A DNA stretch of 17,903 nucleotides, taken from the NCBI GenBank assembly GCA_031270755.1, contig JAISWV010000076.1:1-17903 (forward strand). The letters are read 5' to 3'. Positions within the stretch are counted from its first letter, which is position 1. Each line of letters begins with the position of its first letter. This document shows, in pieces, positions 7,540-14,706 of the stretch. This DNA is from Synergistaceae bacterium. Lineage in GTDB: Bacteria > Synergistota > Synergistia > Synergistales > Aminobacteriaceae. The notes beneath the pieces are model-generated. The model worked only from the letters and a program-made list of their open reading frames with translations. It made no database searches and was not told the DNA's origin. A program made the translations under genes and the position numbers.

Positions 7540-7558
7540 GGTGCCCCTGCACCATTTT
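7540..7558 (+). promoter_or_regulatory. terminator-like hairpin in the yedF leader (possible attenuator)
   Basis: GGTGC-CCCT-GCACC (7540-7553) is a perfect 5-bp stem with a 4-base loop, followed by ATTTTT. It lies between the predicted promoter and the Shine-Dalgarno AGGAGG (7572-7577). The bases after the hairpin are a near-duplicate pair, ATTTTTAGG and ATTTTTTAGG, the second merging with the Shine-Dalgarno. The stem is short, so termination would be weak. I see no competing antiterminator pairing. The loop lacks the G-U features of a bacterial SECIS. Confidence 0.35.
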
Positions 7559-7584
7559 TAGGCCATTTTTTAGGAGGAACGATG

Positions 7585-8337
7585 ATGAAAACAATCGACG
7601 CAAGAGGTAAAGCATGCCCGGAGCCGGTCACTTTAGCCAAGGCATGCGTGGATCAAGGGGAAAAGGAACTGGAGGTCCTGTTGGACAACCCCGTATCGGC
7701 CAGCAATGTGAGGCGTTTTTTGGAAAGCAAAGGATTTGGCGTTCAGTTGAAAGACGACGACGGTCTGCTCACCGTCTCGGCGAGCCAAAAAAGCGAACAT
7801 CTCAAGACTCCAAAGAAAACCGCGGAACAAGACCTTTTACAACAACCCCAGCCACAGCAAACTCAATTGCAGCAAACGCAGCCGCAGGCTAAAACCCAGC
7901 TTCAAACTACGACGCCGCTTCAAATCCCGCCTGGAGAAAAGCAGGAAGCTTCTCAGCTCCTTCCCGCTTCTTCCGTTCTTTCATCCGCTCTTTCGTCAAA
8001 GAGGACGTTTTCCGTCCTCATCACCTGTCAAAACCTCGGGCAAAGCGATCAGCAGCTGGGGGATGTGCTGATGAAGAGCTTTCTGGGAACCCTGTCTCAA
8101 TTGGATGACGCGCCTCTGGCCGTGGCCCTCATGAACGAGGGAGTCAAGCTCGCGCTGTACGATTCCTCGTCCTGCGACCACCTGAAAAACCTGGAAAAAA
8201 GGGGTACTCTCATACTGGCCTGCGGAACCTGCGTCAGCCATTTCCATATCGCCGAACAGATAGGAATCGGGACGATATCCAACATGTTCGAGATCCTCGA
8301 GACCCTGAACAAGGCCGATAAAATCATGACCCTGTAG
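7585..8337 (+). CDS. yedF: selenium metabolism protein YedF (TusA-like plus DsrE-like domains)
   Basis: 250 residues from the second of two adjacent ATGs, chosen because AGGAGG is seven bases before it (four before the first ATG at 7582). The N-terminal TusA/SirA-like domain (about 1-70) has the sulfur-carrier motif CPEP with Cys11. A Gln/Pro/Thr-rich low-complexity linker spans about 75-140 and contains QQTQL and QQTQP repeats. The C-terminal domain (about 141-250) matches the YedF DsrE-like half: GDVLMKSFLGTLSQLDDAP, GVKLAL, LACGTC with Cys213 and Cys216, and SNMFEILETLNKADKI. YedF proteins are found with selenium genes, yet their reaction is unproven; handling or carrying reduced selenium is the usual proposal. 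The family is commonly near 200 residues, so the linker is an expansion. Divergent from selA-selB, which supports the selenium role. Confidence 0.9.
   Translation: MKTIDARGKACPEPVTLAKACVDQGEKELEVLLDNPVSASNVRRFLESKGFGVQLKDDDGLLTVSASQKSEHLKTPKKTAEQDLLQQPQPQQTQLQQTQPQAKTQLQTTTPLQIPPGEKQEASQLLPASSVLSSALSSKRTFSVLITCQNLGQSDQQLGDVLMKSFLGTLSQLDDAPLAVALMNEGVKLALYDSSSCDHLKNLEKRGTLILACGTCVSHFHIAEQIGIGTISNMFEILETLNKADKIMTL
7855..7884 (+). repeat. two 15-bp tandem repeats in the yedF linker
   Basis: Two 15-bp units (7855-7869 and 7870-7884) encode QQTQL and QQTQP within the Gln-rich linker. Codon-level similarity is strong (CAGCAAAC start in both), so DNA slippage rather than only amino-acid bias may be responsible. 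Confidence 0.6.
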
Positions 8338-8355
8338 TATAGGTGAGTATAGGTG
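8336..8355. repeat. 10-bp tandem repeat at the convergent yedF-recG junction
   Basis: AGTATAGGTG occurs twice head to tail. The first copy overlaps the last two bases of the yedF TAG stop, and the second ends two bases before the recG stop on the other strand. There is no U-tract hairpin in this 20-bp gap, so no intrinsic terminator is seen for either gene here. Confidence 0.75.
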
Positions 8356-8357
8356 TT

Positions 8358-10418
8358 TCAAGCCGTCCCCGCCAGGTCCAGGGTGGGGCCCAGGCGGGAC
8401 ATCAGGGCCTCCGCCAGGGGACGCGCGCTCTGCAGCTCCGGATCTTTCTCCACGAGAGCGGACGCCTCCCGCCGGGCCAGCTCCAGAAGTTTGCGGTCAC
8501 GGACCAGGTCGGCCACGCGAAAATCGGTGACCCCGTGTTGACGGACGCCGCAGACCTCTCCGGGTCCTCGCTGACGGAGGTCCATTTCCGCGATTTTGAA
8601 CCCGTCGGACATGGACAGCAGGGCATTCAACCGCGCCGCGCTCTCCGGCGTGGTTTTCCCCGCCAGGAGAATGCAGTGGCTTTCTCCGCCGCCTCTGCCC
8701 ACTCTCCCGCGAAGCTGGTGCAGCTGTGCCGCGCCGAAGCGAACGGCGTCTTCGATCACCATGACGGTGGCGTTGGGCACGTCAACCCCCACTTCGACAA
8801 CGGAAGTGGCCACCAGAAGGTCGGTTTGGCCCGCCGCGAAATCCGCCATGACGGCCTCTTTTTCGTCGGGGGGCAGCTGTCCGTGGAGCAGTGCGATCTT
8901 CAGTCCGGGCAGCTCTTCTCTCAGATTTTGAAAACGAGAATAGGCGGCGGTCACGTCCAATTTTTCGCTCTCCTCGATCAGAGGGCAGACCCAGTAAATC
9001 TGACGCCCGCGCCGCGCCGTGTCCCGGACAAAGTTCAGCAGACGCGCCTGCTGCGCCCGGGAAAAATCCAGCCGATGGGTCTTTACGGGCTTGCGCCCGG
9101 GCGGCAGCTCGTCCAGCAGGGAGACGTCCAGGTCTCCGTAGATGGAAAGCGTGAGGGTGCGGGGAATGGGGGTAGCCGTCATGACCAGCACGTGGGGCGA
9201 ACGGGTTTTCGCCAAAAGAGCGTTTTTTTGGAGGACGCCGAACCGATGCTGCTCGTCCACGATGACCAGCCCAAGTTCTTTAAAAGAAATTTTCTCGCCG
9301 AAAATCGCATGGGTGCCGACGACTATTCGGGTTTCTCCCGAGGCGATCGCTTCCCTCGTCTTCCTGCGAACGCTCTGAGAGAGCGCTCCCGTCAAAAGAT
9401 CGACCCGAACGTCGAGGCCCGCGCAAAACGCTTTGAGTCTGAAAAAATGCTGCTGCGCCAAAATCTCCGTGGGAACCATGAAGGCCGCCTGGGCTCCTCC
9501 GTCCACGGCGATCAAAAGCGCCGCCACGCCCACCACAGTTTTCCCCGAGCCCACGTCGCCTTGAAGCAGGCGGTTCATGGGAACCTCGGAGGCCAGGTCG
9601 GACATGATCTCCCGGACACAGCGATCTTGGGCTTGCGTCAGTTGAAAGGGAAGAGAGCTCCAAAAAGATTGGAATTTTTCTCCGGGGCGTAGCGGGCCGA
9701 AAATCTTCCGCCCCGAAGCGCGTCTTTTTTTTCGCAGCAAGAGCCCTGTCTGCAAAAGGAAAAGCTCGTCAAAGGCCAAACGGTTTCGCGCCCTCAGCCA
9801 GCTTTCACGTCCCTGAGGCCGATGCAGCTCCATCATCGACTCCCGCAGGCCCTGAAATTTATGCCGCTCTCGTATTTCCAGGGGAACGAAGTCTCTCACC
9901 TCGGGCAAATAAAGCTCCAACGCCAAAAACACCACACGGCGAACCCATTTGGGAGAAAGCCCCGCTGTGGCTGGGTAGATGGGCACGATTCGCCCCACCG
10001 AGTCCGGGTCGGACTCGTCCAACACCTCGAACTCGGGGTTGGTCAACTGCGGCCCCGGGCGCATCTCCACCTTGCCGTAAAGGGCGACGCGAACTCCCGG
10101 CACCAAAACGTCCTCCAGCCTCCGCAGGTTGAACCAGACCGCTTTGACGACGCTTTCTCCGTCGCTTAAAAGAACCGACGAGATCTCCAAACCTTGGCGG
10201 GAAGTAGGATGTTTTTCGAACGAAACCACCTGAGCCACAACAGACGCCATACTCCCTGCCGTCAAAGCCGAAAGCGGCGTGATATCGCGGCGATCTTCGT
10301 AACGGCGAGGGAAAAAAAACAAAAGATCTTCCACCGTTTTGACGCCCATGCGCAAAAAAGCACGCTCACGTTTTTCGCCCACACCTTTGACGAAGCGAAC
10401 CAGCGAAGAAAGATCCAT
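8358..10418 (-). CDS. recG: ATP-dependent DNA helicase RecG
   Basis: 686 residues, full family length. Remodels stalled replication forks and branched DNA. An N-terminal KGVGEKRERAF helix and an OB-fold wedge domain (about 55-135) precede the helicase core: Walker A GDVGSGKT at 287-294, DEQH at 388-391, MTATPIPRTL at 413-422, LHGQ at 511-514, SVVEVGVDVPNAT at 539-551 and QLRGRVGRG at 568-576, ending in the RecG-type wedge-contacting tail with QRGPGE. The ATG (10416-10418) has no Shine-Dalgarno, only AT-rich sequence before it, but the family N-terminus begins just after it, so the start must be close. It lies 52 bp downstream of divIVA on the same strand and converges on yedF. Confidence 0.95.
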   Translation of the reverse strand: MDLSSLVRFVKGVGEKRERAFLRMGVKTVEDLLFFFPRRYEDRRDITPLSALTAGSMASVVAQVVSFEKHPTSRQGLEISSVLLSDGESVVKAVWFNLRRLEDVLVPGVRVALYGKVEMRPGPQLTNPEFEVLDESDPDSVGRIVPIYPATAGLSPKWVRRVVFLALELYLPEVRDFVPLEIRERHKFQGLRESMMELHRPQGRESWLRARNRLAFDELFLLQTGLLLRKKRRASGRKIFGPLRPGEKFQSFWSSLPFQLTQAQDRCVREIMSDLASEVPMNRLLQGDVGSGKTVVGVAALLIAVDGGAQAAFMVPTEILAQQHFFRLKAFCAGLDVRVDLLTGALSQSVRRKTREAIASGETRIVVGTHAIFGEKISFKELGLVIVDEQHRFGVLQKNALLAKTRSPHVLVMTATPIPRTLTLSIYGDLDVSLLDELPPGRKPVKTHRLDFSRAQQARLLNFVRDTARRGRQIYWVCPLIEESEKLDVTAAYSRFQNLREELPGLKIALLHGQLPPDEKEAVMADFAAGQTDLLVATSVVEVGVDVPNATVMVIEDAVRFGAAQLHQLRGRVGRGGGESHCILLAGKTTPESAARLNALLSMSDGFKIAEMDLRQRGPGEVCGVRQHGVTDFRVADLVRDRKLLELARREASALVEKDPELQSARPLAEALMSRLGPTLDLAGTA

Positions 10419-10470
10419 TATAAAAATCTAAAATAAACTCGATAAAAACTCGAATGTCCTCGAAAACACG

Positions 10471-11274
10471 TCAGGAAATGGCCACTTCGTCGTCCGCGTC
10501 GTCGACCACAGGCGAAAAAGACAAAGTCATCCTCCCCGTCTCCTGCTTCGAAGGCTCCGCGTCGTCCAGCGGCAAGCTCCCCTTCTCCAGTTTTCGGCCC
10601 ATCTCCTCCAGCACATGGGTGAACGCCGCCACAAGTTCGCTCGCGTCCCGCAGAAAACGCCGCTTTTCCACTTGAAGAGCGCTCAGTTCACGCTTGCTTT
10701 CTTCAATTTCATGCTTGACCTTGCCGGTCACGCGCCGTGCCTCGAGACGCGCCGAGGCTGTGATGTCGCTGGCCCGGTCGTTGGCCTCGGCTATGCGCTG
10801 GGCGACTTCCGCATCGACGCCTTCAAGACGTTTCTTCGCCTCTTCCCGCATTGCCTCCGCCTCTTTGGCAATCTGCGACGCGGAGGCCCGGGCGTCGGCA
10901 ATGATCCCGTCGGCTGTGTCTTCCGCTTCTTCCAAGCGGCGGCGTCCTTGGAGATCGAACTCGCTCATTTTCGCCTCGGCTTTGGCCACAATGAGCTCGG
11001 CTTGGTGTTTCGCCTCGTCTTCCTTGTCTTTGGCGCTTTTCTGAGCCAGAATGAGGGCGTCTTTGATGGTGTCCTTCATGGCTTCGTGCCGCTTCAAGGC
11101 CTCTTCCAGCTCGAACACCCTCCGCTGCTGTTCGCTCTGACGCAGGGCGTAAGCCTCCAGATCCTCGGCTATCTGGTTCAGAAACTCCTCGACGTCCGGG
11201 ATGGAATACCCCCCAAACGACGCCTTTTTGAATATTTTCAGCTCTACATCTTTAGCGGTCAAAAGATCCGACAT
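10471..11274 (-). CDS. divIVA: DivIVA-family cell division/polarity protein
   Basis: 267 residues. The N-terminal membrane-curvature domain is recognisable: FKKASFGGYSIPDVEEFLNQI at 15-35 with the conserved FGGY and VEEFL. Then follows a long, almost unbroken coiled coil (about 36-230) rich in Glu, Ala, Lys and Arg, longer than in the short Bacillus protein. The tail after 232 is acidic. DivIVA proteins mark curved membrane at poles or septa and recruit division and wall-growth factors. The ATG has GGAGGAG six bases upstream, partly inside sepF; the gap to the sepF stop is three bases. The yggS-sepF-divIVA order is the classic division-cluster layout, here without a yggT gene between sepF and divIVA. 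Confidence 0.9.
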   Translation of the reverse strand: MSDLLTAKDVELKIFKKASFGGYSIPDVEEFLNQIAEDLEAYALRQSEQQRRVFELEEALKRHEAMKDTIKDALILAQKSAKDKEDEAKHQAELIVAKAEAKMSEFDLQGRRRLEEAEDTADGIIADARASASQIAKEAEAMREEAKKRLEGVDAEVAQRIAEANDRASDITASARLEARRVTGKVKHEIEESKRELSALQVEKRRFLRDASELVAAFTHVLEEMGRKLEKGSLPLDDAEPSKQETGRMTLSFSPVVDDADDEVAIS

Positions 11275-11277
11275 CGG

Positions 11278-11685
11278 TTACTCCTCCCCGGGCCACCACT
11301 GAAGCATTCCTTCATGTGGCGTAATGACAAAAAGAGACGGCCCTATACGCTCCATAAGTCCCTTGTGCGCAAACGCAACTCCGCCCATAAAATGAAGGAA
11401 ACTGCGCCCTTCCTCTATGCGTTCCGCGTCCAGGCCCTGGAGATCCAAAAGCACCATCGTTCCGTCCAGCAATACGTCGCGTAAGCGGAGTTTGATCTCT
11501 TCCGACGGGACTCCCTTGAAGAAAACCAACTTAGGAGAAACAGGTTTCGAACGGGGTTCGTCTCTCCTTCCGGCCTTGCTTTTCTTCACCCCTCTAGGCT
11601 GCGGTTCCTCTTCATCCGAGTACTCGTCTTCGTCGTCTTCATACTCGTCTCCATAAAAACCGAAAAGCTGCAACAGTTTTCGCAC
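11278..11685 (-). CDS. sepF: cell division protein SepF
   Basis: 135 residues, normal for SepF. The N-terminus (MRKLLQLFGF) is a short amphipathic membrane-binding helix. A very acidic low-complexity stretch (about 12-28) and a basic linker follow, then the SepF core at about 52-123: KLVFFKG, LRDVLLDGTMVLLDLQGLD, FLHFMGGVAFAHKG and SLFVITP. SepF polymerises into rings and anchors FtsZ to the membrane. The start is GTG (11683-11685), with AAGGAGGAG seven bases before it. divIVA follows after three bases and yggS precedes by 90 bp, so this is the expected operon context. The core is somewhat divergent, but motifs, size and neighbours agree. Confidence 0.88.
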   Translation of the reverse strand: MRKLLQLFGFYGDEYEDDEDEYSDEEEPQPRGVKKSKAGRRDEPRSKPVSPKLVFFKGVPSEEIKLRLRDVLLDGTMVLLDLQGLDAERIEEGRSFLHFMGGVAFAHKGLMERIGPSLFVITPHEGMLQWWPGEE

Positions 11686-11727
11686 CCGTTTACTCCTCCT
11701 TCATAAACAGGAAGTTCCCCTTATTTT

Positions 11728-11756
11728 ATTATATAAAACAAGAAAACTCTATGGTA
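11728..11756 (-). promoter_or_regulatory. possible sepF-divIVA promoter
   Basis: A perfect TATAAT (11728-11733, minus strand) lies in an AT-rich stretch within the 90-bp yggS-sepF gap, about 42 bases before the sepF GTG. No convincing -35 hexamer is found at 16-18 bp, so this may be chance in AT-rich DNA. Confidence 0.25.
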
Positions 11757-11775
11757 GATGACTTTTTCATCACGG

Positions 11776-12510
11776 TTACACTCTGGGGCCGAACAACGAG
11801 GTCCCTATTCTCACGCAGGTGCTGCCCTCCGCAATAGCCCACTGGAAATCGCCGCTCATTCCCATGGAGAGAACCGGCAGCGGCAAACCCGACCGGAGGC
11901 GGGCCCGCGACGCCATTTCGCGCAGACAGGCAAAAGCGTTTCTCACCCGCGTCTCGTCGTCCGTCAAAGGGCCGACTGTCATAAAACCCTCCAGCTTTAA
12001 ATGCGGACACTCCAGCACGCGGTCCAAAAGCTCCGGGAACCTTTCGGCGTCGACCCCGGTCTTATTGTTCTCCCCCGACGTGTTGATTTCGATCAGAACG
12101 GGGGCGGAGCGCTCCGACTCCGCCGCGGCGCGCTCCACGGCCAAGGCGAGCCCCACGGAGTCCAATGAATCCAAGGCGTCGAACAAAGCCAGAGCCTTAC
12201 GAATTTTATTACTCTGCAGATGCCCGATCAACCGCCATTCTATCTTTCGCCGTTCTATCGCGGAATCGGGCCAAACTTCTTTCATCCAAATCTCTTTCTT
12301 GGAAGCGGCTTCCTGAACCCGGTTTTCTCCCAAGAAATCCACATGCGAAGCGGCTGCCGCCATCTCTTCCACCGTTCTCGTTTTCGTGACCGCCATCAAC
12401 TTTATCTCGGCAGCGTCGCGCCCCGCTCGAAGGGCGCTTTGCGCCATCCTTTCCTTCACGGCCGCAATCCGGTCTTCGATGGTTTCCCCTAAAGTCCGCG
12501 CTTTCACCAA
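11776..12510 (-). CDS. yggS: YggS-family PLP homeostasis protein
   Basis: 244 residues, single alanine-racemase-like TIM barrel. The PLP lysine is Lys43 in KLMAVTKTR. Other family motifs: FLGENRVQEA at 59-68, WRLIGHLQSNK at 92-102, INTSGENNKTGV, GFMTVGP, LSMGMSGDFQWAI and RIGTSLFG near the end. The protein binds PLP without known catalytic turnover and buffers vitamin B6 and amino-acid pools. The frame begins TTG (12508-12510) then GTG (12505-12507); GGGAG upstream is ten bases from the TTG and thirteen from the GTG, so TTG is slightly favoured. It overlaps the end of the HlyD-like gene by seven bases. Its position ahead of sepF and divIVA matches many genomes. Confidence 0.93.
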   Translation of the reverse strand: MVKARTLGETIEDRIAAVKERMAQSALRAGRDAAEIKLMAVTKTRTVEEMAAAASHVDFLGENRVQEAASKKEIWMKEVWPDSAIERRKIEWRLIGHLQSNKIRKALALFDALDSLDSVGLALAVERAAAESERSAPVLIEINTSGENNKTGVDAERFPELLDRVLECPHLKLEGFMTVGPLTDDETRVRNAFACLREMASRARLRSGLPLPVLSMGMSGDFQWAIAEGSTCVRIGTSLFGPRV

Positions 12511-13457
12511 GGTCTGACGACTCCCTCTTTGACTTTGTCCGCCTGCAGCACCACCACGTTGCCCGGCACGGCGCCCTTCGTTATGAAAAAATTGTTCTCG
12601 TCCGCGGGAAACCCCTCTATTTCCGCAAACTCCGCGACGCTGCCCCGGACCATGAGAACCCCCAGTTTCCCTTCCCTAAGCACCACCGCCGAATCGGGGA
12701 CCGACACGCCCTGCCGGTTTCCCGTCAGCACGCTGCAGGAAAAAGCCCGCGTCATCAAAACATCCGGCGGGAAAAAAGGCAGAGTGATATATACCTTGAC
12801 TTTCTGCCCCACGTCCAGAGACGCGCGAACCGCCGCTTGTCTCGTCTTGCCGTTGCGTTCCGTCTTGATCTCGATGAACCCGCGTTCGATATCCTGTTTC
12901 AGCGAGACAGAGCTGTCGAGATACGCAATGCACCGCAGGTCTTGAGGCTGCGGCACCAATTTACCCACAGGGTCTCCTTTTTGCAGATAAGAGTTCTGCG
13001 GCACCAGCTCGGACACCCTCGGATTCGGAAACTGTGAGACTCCGGGCCAAAGCTTCGAGTAAACCCATTCTCCCTCCTGTCCGTCGAGAGCGGGGGAAAA
13101 ATATCCCGGCGCGTCGGACTTGACCGCGACGCCGTTTATGGCCGCCACGGCCTCTCCCTTCGCCACGCGTCGAGGCAAGGGTGAGAGATACGTCACCACC
13201 CCTTCCCGCGGAGCGGGGACGACGCGTTCATCCCATAGCAAAATCCCGTTCAAAGGCAGCTCTTCCGCGTACCCCATCGCCATCGCCGCCGCCACGTCGG
13301 GATGCAGCATATTGTAGTTGTCCAGCCAGAGAAGATAAACCTCGGCAACGCCAGCTATCAAAAACACGATTACCGCGTAGTAGATCGTCTTCTTCAAAAA
13401 ACCCCAATCGTCACCACGGCTGCGGCGGCGTTTTTTATTGCCTCCGTTCGGCCTCAT
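12504..13457 (-). CDS. HlyD-like membrane-anchored periplasmic adaptor protein
   Basis: 317 residues. A basic N-terminus (KKRRRSRGDDW) precedes one membrane anchor at about 24-46, so the rest faces outward. Residues 76-112 look like half a lipoyl/barrel-sandwich motif (ERVVPAPREGVVTYLSPLP then VAKGEAVAAINGV), and the C-terminus has the membrane-fusion-protein pattern: VPDSAVVLREGKLGVLMV, then EIEGF, then ITKGAVPGNVVV. HlyD/RND adaptors link inner-membrane transporters to outer-membrane channels, but no transporter is next to it. Similar genes occur upstream of yggS-sepF in several anaerobes (memory), so a division or wall role is possible. Its ATG overlaps the folE2 TGA by four bases and its end overlaps yggS. 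The long coiled-coil hairpin of drug-efflux adaptors is absent. Confidence 0.68.
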   Translation of the reverse strand: MRPNGGNKKRRRSRGDDWGFLKKTIYYAVIVFLIAGVAEVYLLWLDNYNMLHPDVAAAMAMGYAEELPLNGILLWDERVVPAPREGVVTYLSPLPRRVAKGEAVAAINGVAVKSDAPGYFSPALDGQEGEWVYSKLWPGVSQFPNPRVSELVPQNSYLQKGDPVGKLVPQPQDLRCIAYLDSSVSLKQDIERGFIEIKTERNGKTRQAAVRASLDVGQKVKVYITLPFFPPDVLMTRAFSCSVLTGNRQGVSVPDSAVVLREGKLGVLMVRGSVAEFAEIEGFPADENNFFITKGAVPGNVVVLQADKVKEGVVRPW

Positions 13458-14245
13458 GACAATTTTTTATCCCGGCTTTTATCTCGACAAATCTCGGCAA
13501 ACGCGTCGTGGTTGTGGATGCTTTCCGCGCTCGTCACCGATATCCCATACCAGTTTATCCGATCGTCCCGGTTCAGTTCCACTGCCAGATCCCGCACCAC
13601 GTCTTCCACGAAATGCGGATTGGTGTAAGCCTGTTCCGTCACGTATTTTTCGTCCTCGCGCTTCAGTAAAGTATAAAGCGGCGTGGACGAAGAGCGTTCC
13701 ACCATCTGAATCATCTCTTCAAACCAAACCAGCTCGTCCATTCTGACCCGGAGGCGCACCCGCGTCCGTTGATTGTGGGCTCCGCAGGAGGAAATTTCCT
13801 TGGAACAAGGACAAAGCGTTTGCACACAAACTTCCACTTCCGTGATCATGTCGAAGGCGTTTTCTTTATATATTCCCCGCAAGCCGGCGTCGTAACGCAT
13901 ATAGCTGGGAATGCCCGACACCGGAGCGGATTTGCGCACAAAATAAGGAAAACGGAAGTCGATTTCGGCCTCCGTGGCGTCCAGCTTGGAGCACAGACGC
14001 CGCGTCAAAGCCTCCAGTGTCGCCGGGCCGATCTTGCCTTTATATTCTTCGAGGGTTTCGATGAAACGGCTCATGTGCGTCCCCCTGTACTCCCGGGGCA
14101 GCGACACGGACATGGAAACCGACGCCACCGTATTCTGAACGCCGCTGTCCCGGTCCATCACAATGATCGGATAGCTGACGTTCCGAACTCCCACGCGGTC
14201 GATGGCGATGTTCCTGGAATCTCTGTCGCTTTGCACGTCTCTCAA
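13454..14245 (-). CDS. folE2: GTP cyclohydrolase FolE2 (type IB)
   Basis: 263 residues. Converts GTP to 7,8-dihydroneopterin triphosphate, feeding folate and queuosine/preQ0. Motifs: DVQSDRDSRNIAIDRVGV at 3-20, SYPI, THMSRF at 56-61, LCPCSKEIS at 144-152 with the conserved catalytic Cys, CGAHNQR at 154-160, TNPHFVEDVVRDLA and ESIHNHDAFAEI near the end. This is the metal-flexible isozyme, unrelated to FolE1 and often used in zinc limitation. The TTG start (14243-14245) is supported by AAGGGG nine bases upstream and by the family beginning M-x-D-V-Q. queD ends 13 bp upstream; the pair would carry out the first two queuosine-precursor steps. The HlyD-like gene overlaps its stop by four bases. 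Confidence 0.95.
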   Translation of the reverse strand: MRDVQSDRDSRNIAIDRVGVRNVSYPIIVMDRDSGVQNTVASVSMSVSLPREYRGTHMSRFIETLEEYKGKIGPATLEALTRRLCSKLDATEAEIDFRFPYFVRKSAPVSGIPSYMRYDAGLRGIYKENAFDMITEVEVCVQTLCPCSKEISSCGAHNQRTRVRLRVRMDELVWFEEMIQMVERSSSTPLYTLLKREDEKYVTEQAYTNPHFVEDVVRDLAVELNRDDRINWYGISVTSAESIHNHDAFAEICRDKSRDKKLS

Positions 14246-14258
14246 CTTCTTCGGCCCC

Positions 14259-14630
14259 TTATTTTTTATTTCTGTCCTCGGCTCTCAGGACCGCGCAGCT
14301 GGTCGCCGTCTCCCAAACCTCCACCCGGGACAGCCTGCAGTTGGGGCGCAAGACTGCCGTTTCGATCTGCTCCCACGCCCAGTTCGCAATGTTTTCCGCC
14401 GTCGGCTGCGGAAGGATATCGTTGATATAACTGTGATCCAAACGAGACACCACGCGCTCCTTCACGACCCGGGACAGTTCGAGGAAATCGAGAATCATTC
14501 CCTCCCCGTCCGGAGTGCCCTCCAACACCACGGCCAAACGGTAGGTGTGGCCGTGTAAAGCCTCGCACTTGCCGTGATAATGCACCAGATTGTGCGCCGC
14601 GTCGAAAGTGAACTCTTTGCGAAGTAACAC
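14259..14630 (-). CDS. queD: 6-carboxy-5,6,7,8-tetrahydropterin synthase QueD
   Basis: 123 residues from GTG at 14628-14630, which has GAGGAGG five bases before it. The frame is open to an ATG at 14657, but that has no Shine-Dalgarno and would put nine extra residues before the family N-terminus. Motifs by the GTG numbering: FDAAH with zinc ligand His13, GKCEALHGHTY with catalytic Cys22 and zinc ligands His26 and His28, LDHSYIND around 64-71, PTAENIA with Glu79, and VEVWETATSCAVL near the end. QueD turns dihydroneopterin triphosphate into 6-carboxy-tetrahydropterin, the second step to queuosine. Next to folE2, the queuosine role is more likely than biopterin synthesis. queC and queE are not in the window. 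Confidence 0.93.
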   Translation of the reverse strand: MLLRKEFTFDAAHNLVHYHGKCEALHGHTYRLAVVLEGTPDGEGMILDFLELSRVVKERVVSRLDHSYINDILPQPTAENIANWAWEQIETAVLRPNCRLSRVEVWETATSCAVLRAEDRNKK

Positions 14631-14678
14631 CTTGGCCTCCTCGTTCAACGTGTTCATTCAGCGTGGTATACAGGATTT

Positions 14679-14706
14679 GAACGGTTACTATTTTACATCA
14701 CCGTTC
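14679..14706. promoter_or_regulatory. 7-bp inverted repeat upstream of queD; possible operator
   Basis: Perfect arms GAACGGT (14679-14685) and ACCGTTC (14700-14706) flank a 14-base AT-rich centre that holds TAAAAT on the queD-coding strand, a possible -10 box. There is no U-run, so it is not a terminator for dut. It does not resemble a preQ1 riboswitch or a standard Zur box as I know them. Confidence 0.35.

Noticed and set aside
7540..7553. SECIS-like element for SelB autoregulation
   Set aside because: The stem is only 5 bp with a CCCU loop and lacks the bulged U and G-U loop bases of bacterial SECIS elements; there is also no in-frame TGA next to it.
7429..7581. tRNA(Sec) gene selC next to selA
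   Set aside because: No tRNA-like T-loop sequence, acceptor pairing or UCA anticodon stem found in this gap or in the other intergenic gaps.
8365..8400. GTCCC(C)GCC/GGCGGGAC hairpin just after yedF, as a yedF terminator
   Set aside because: It lies inside the recG coding end, has no U-tract and includes a bulge; base pairing may simply follow from GC-rich codons.
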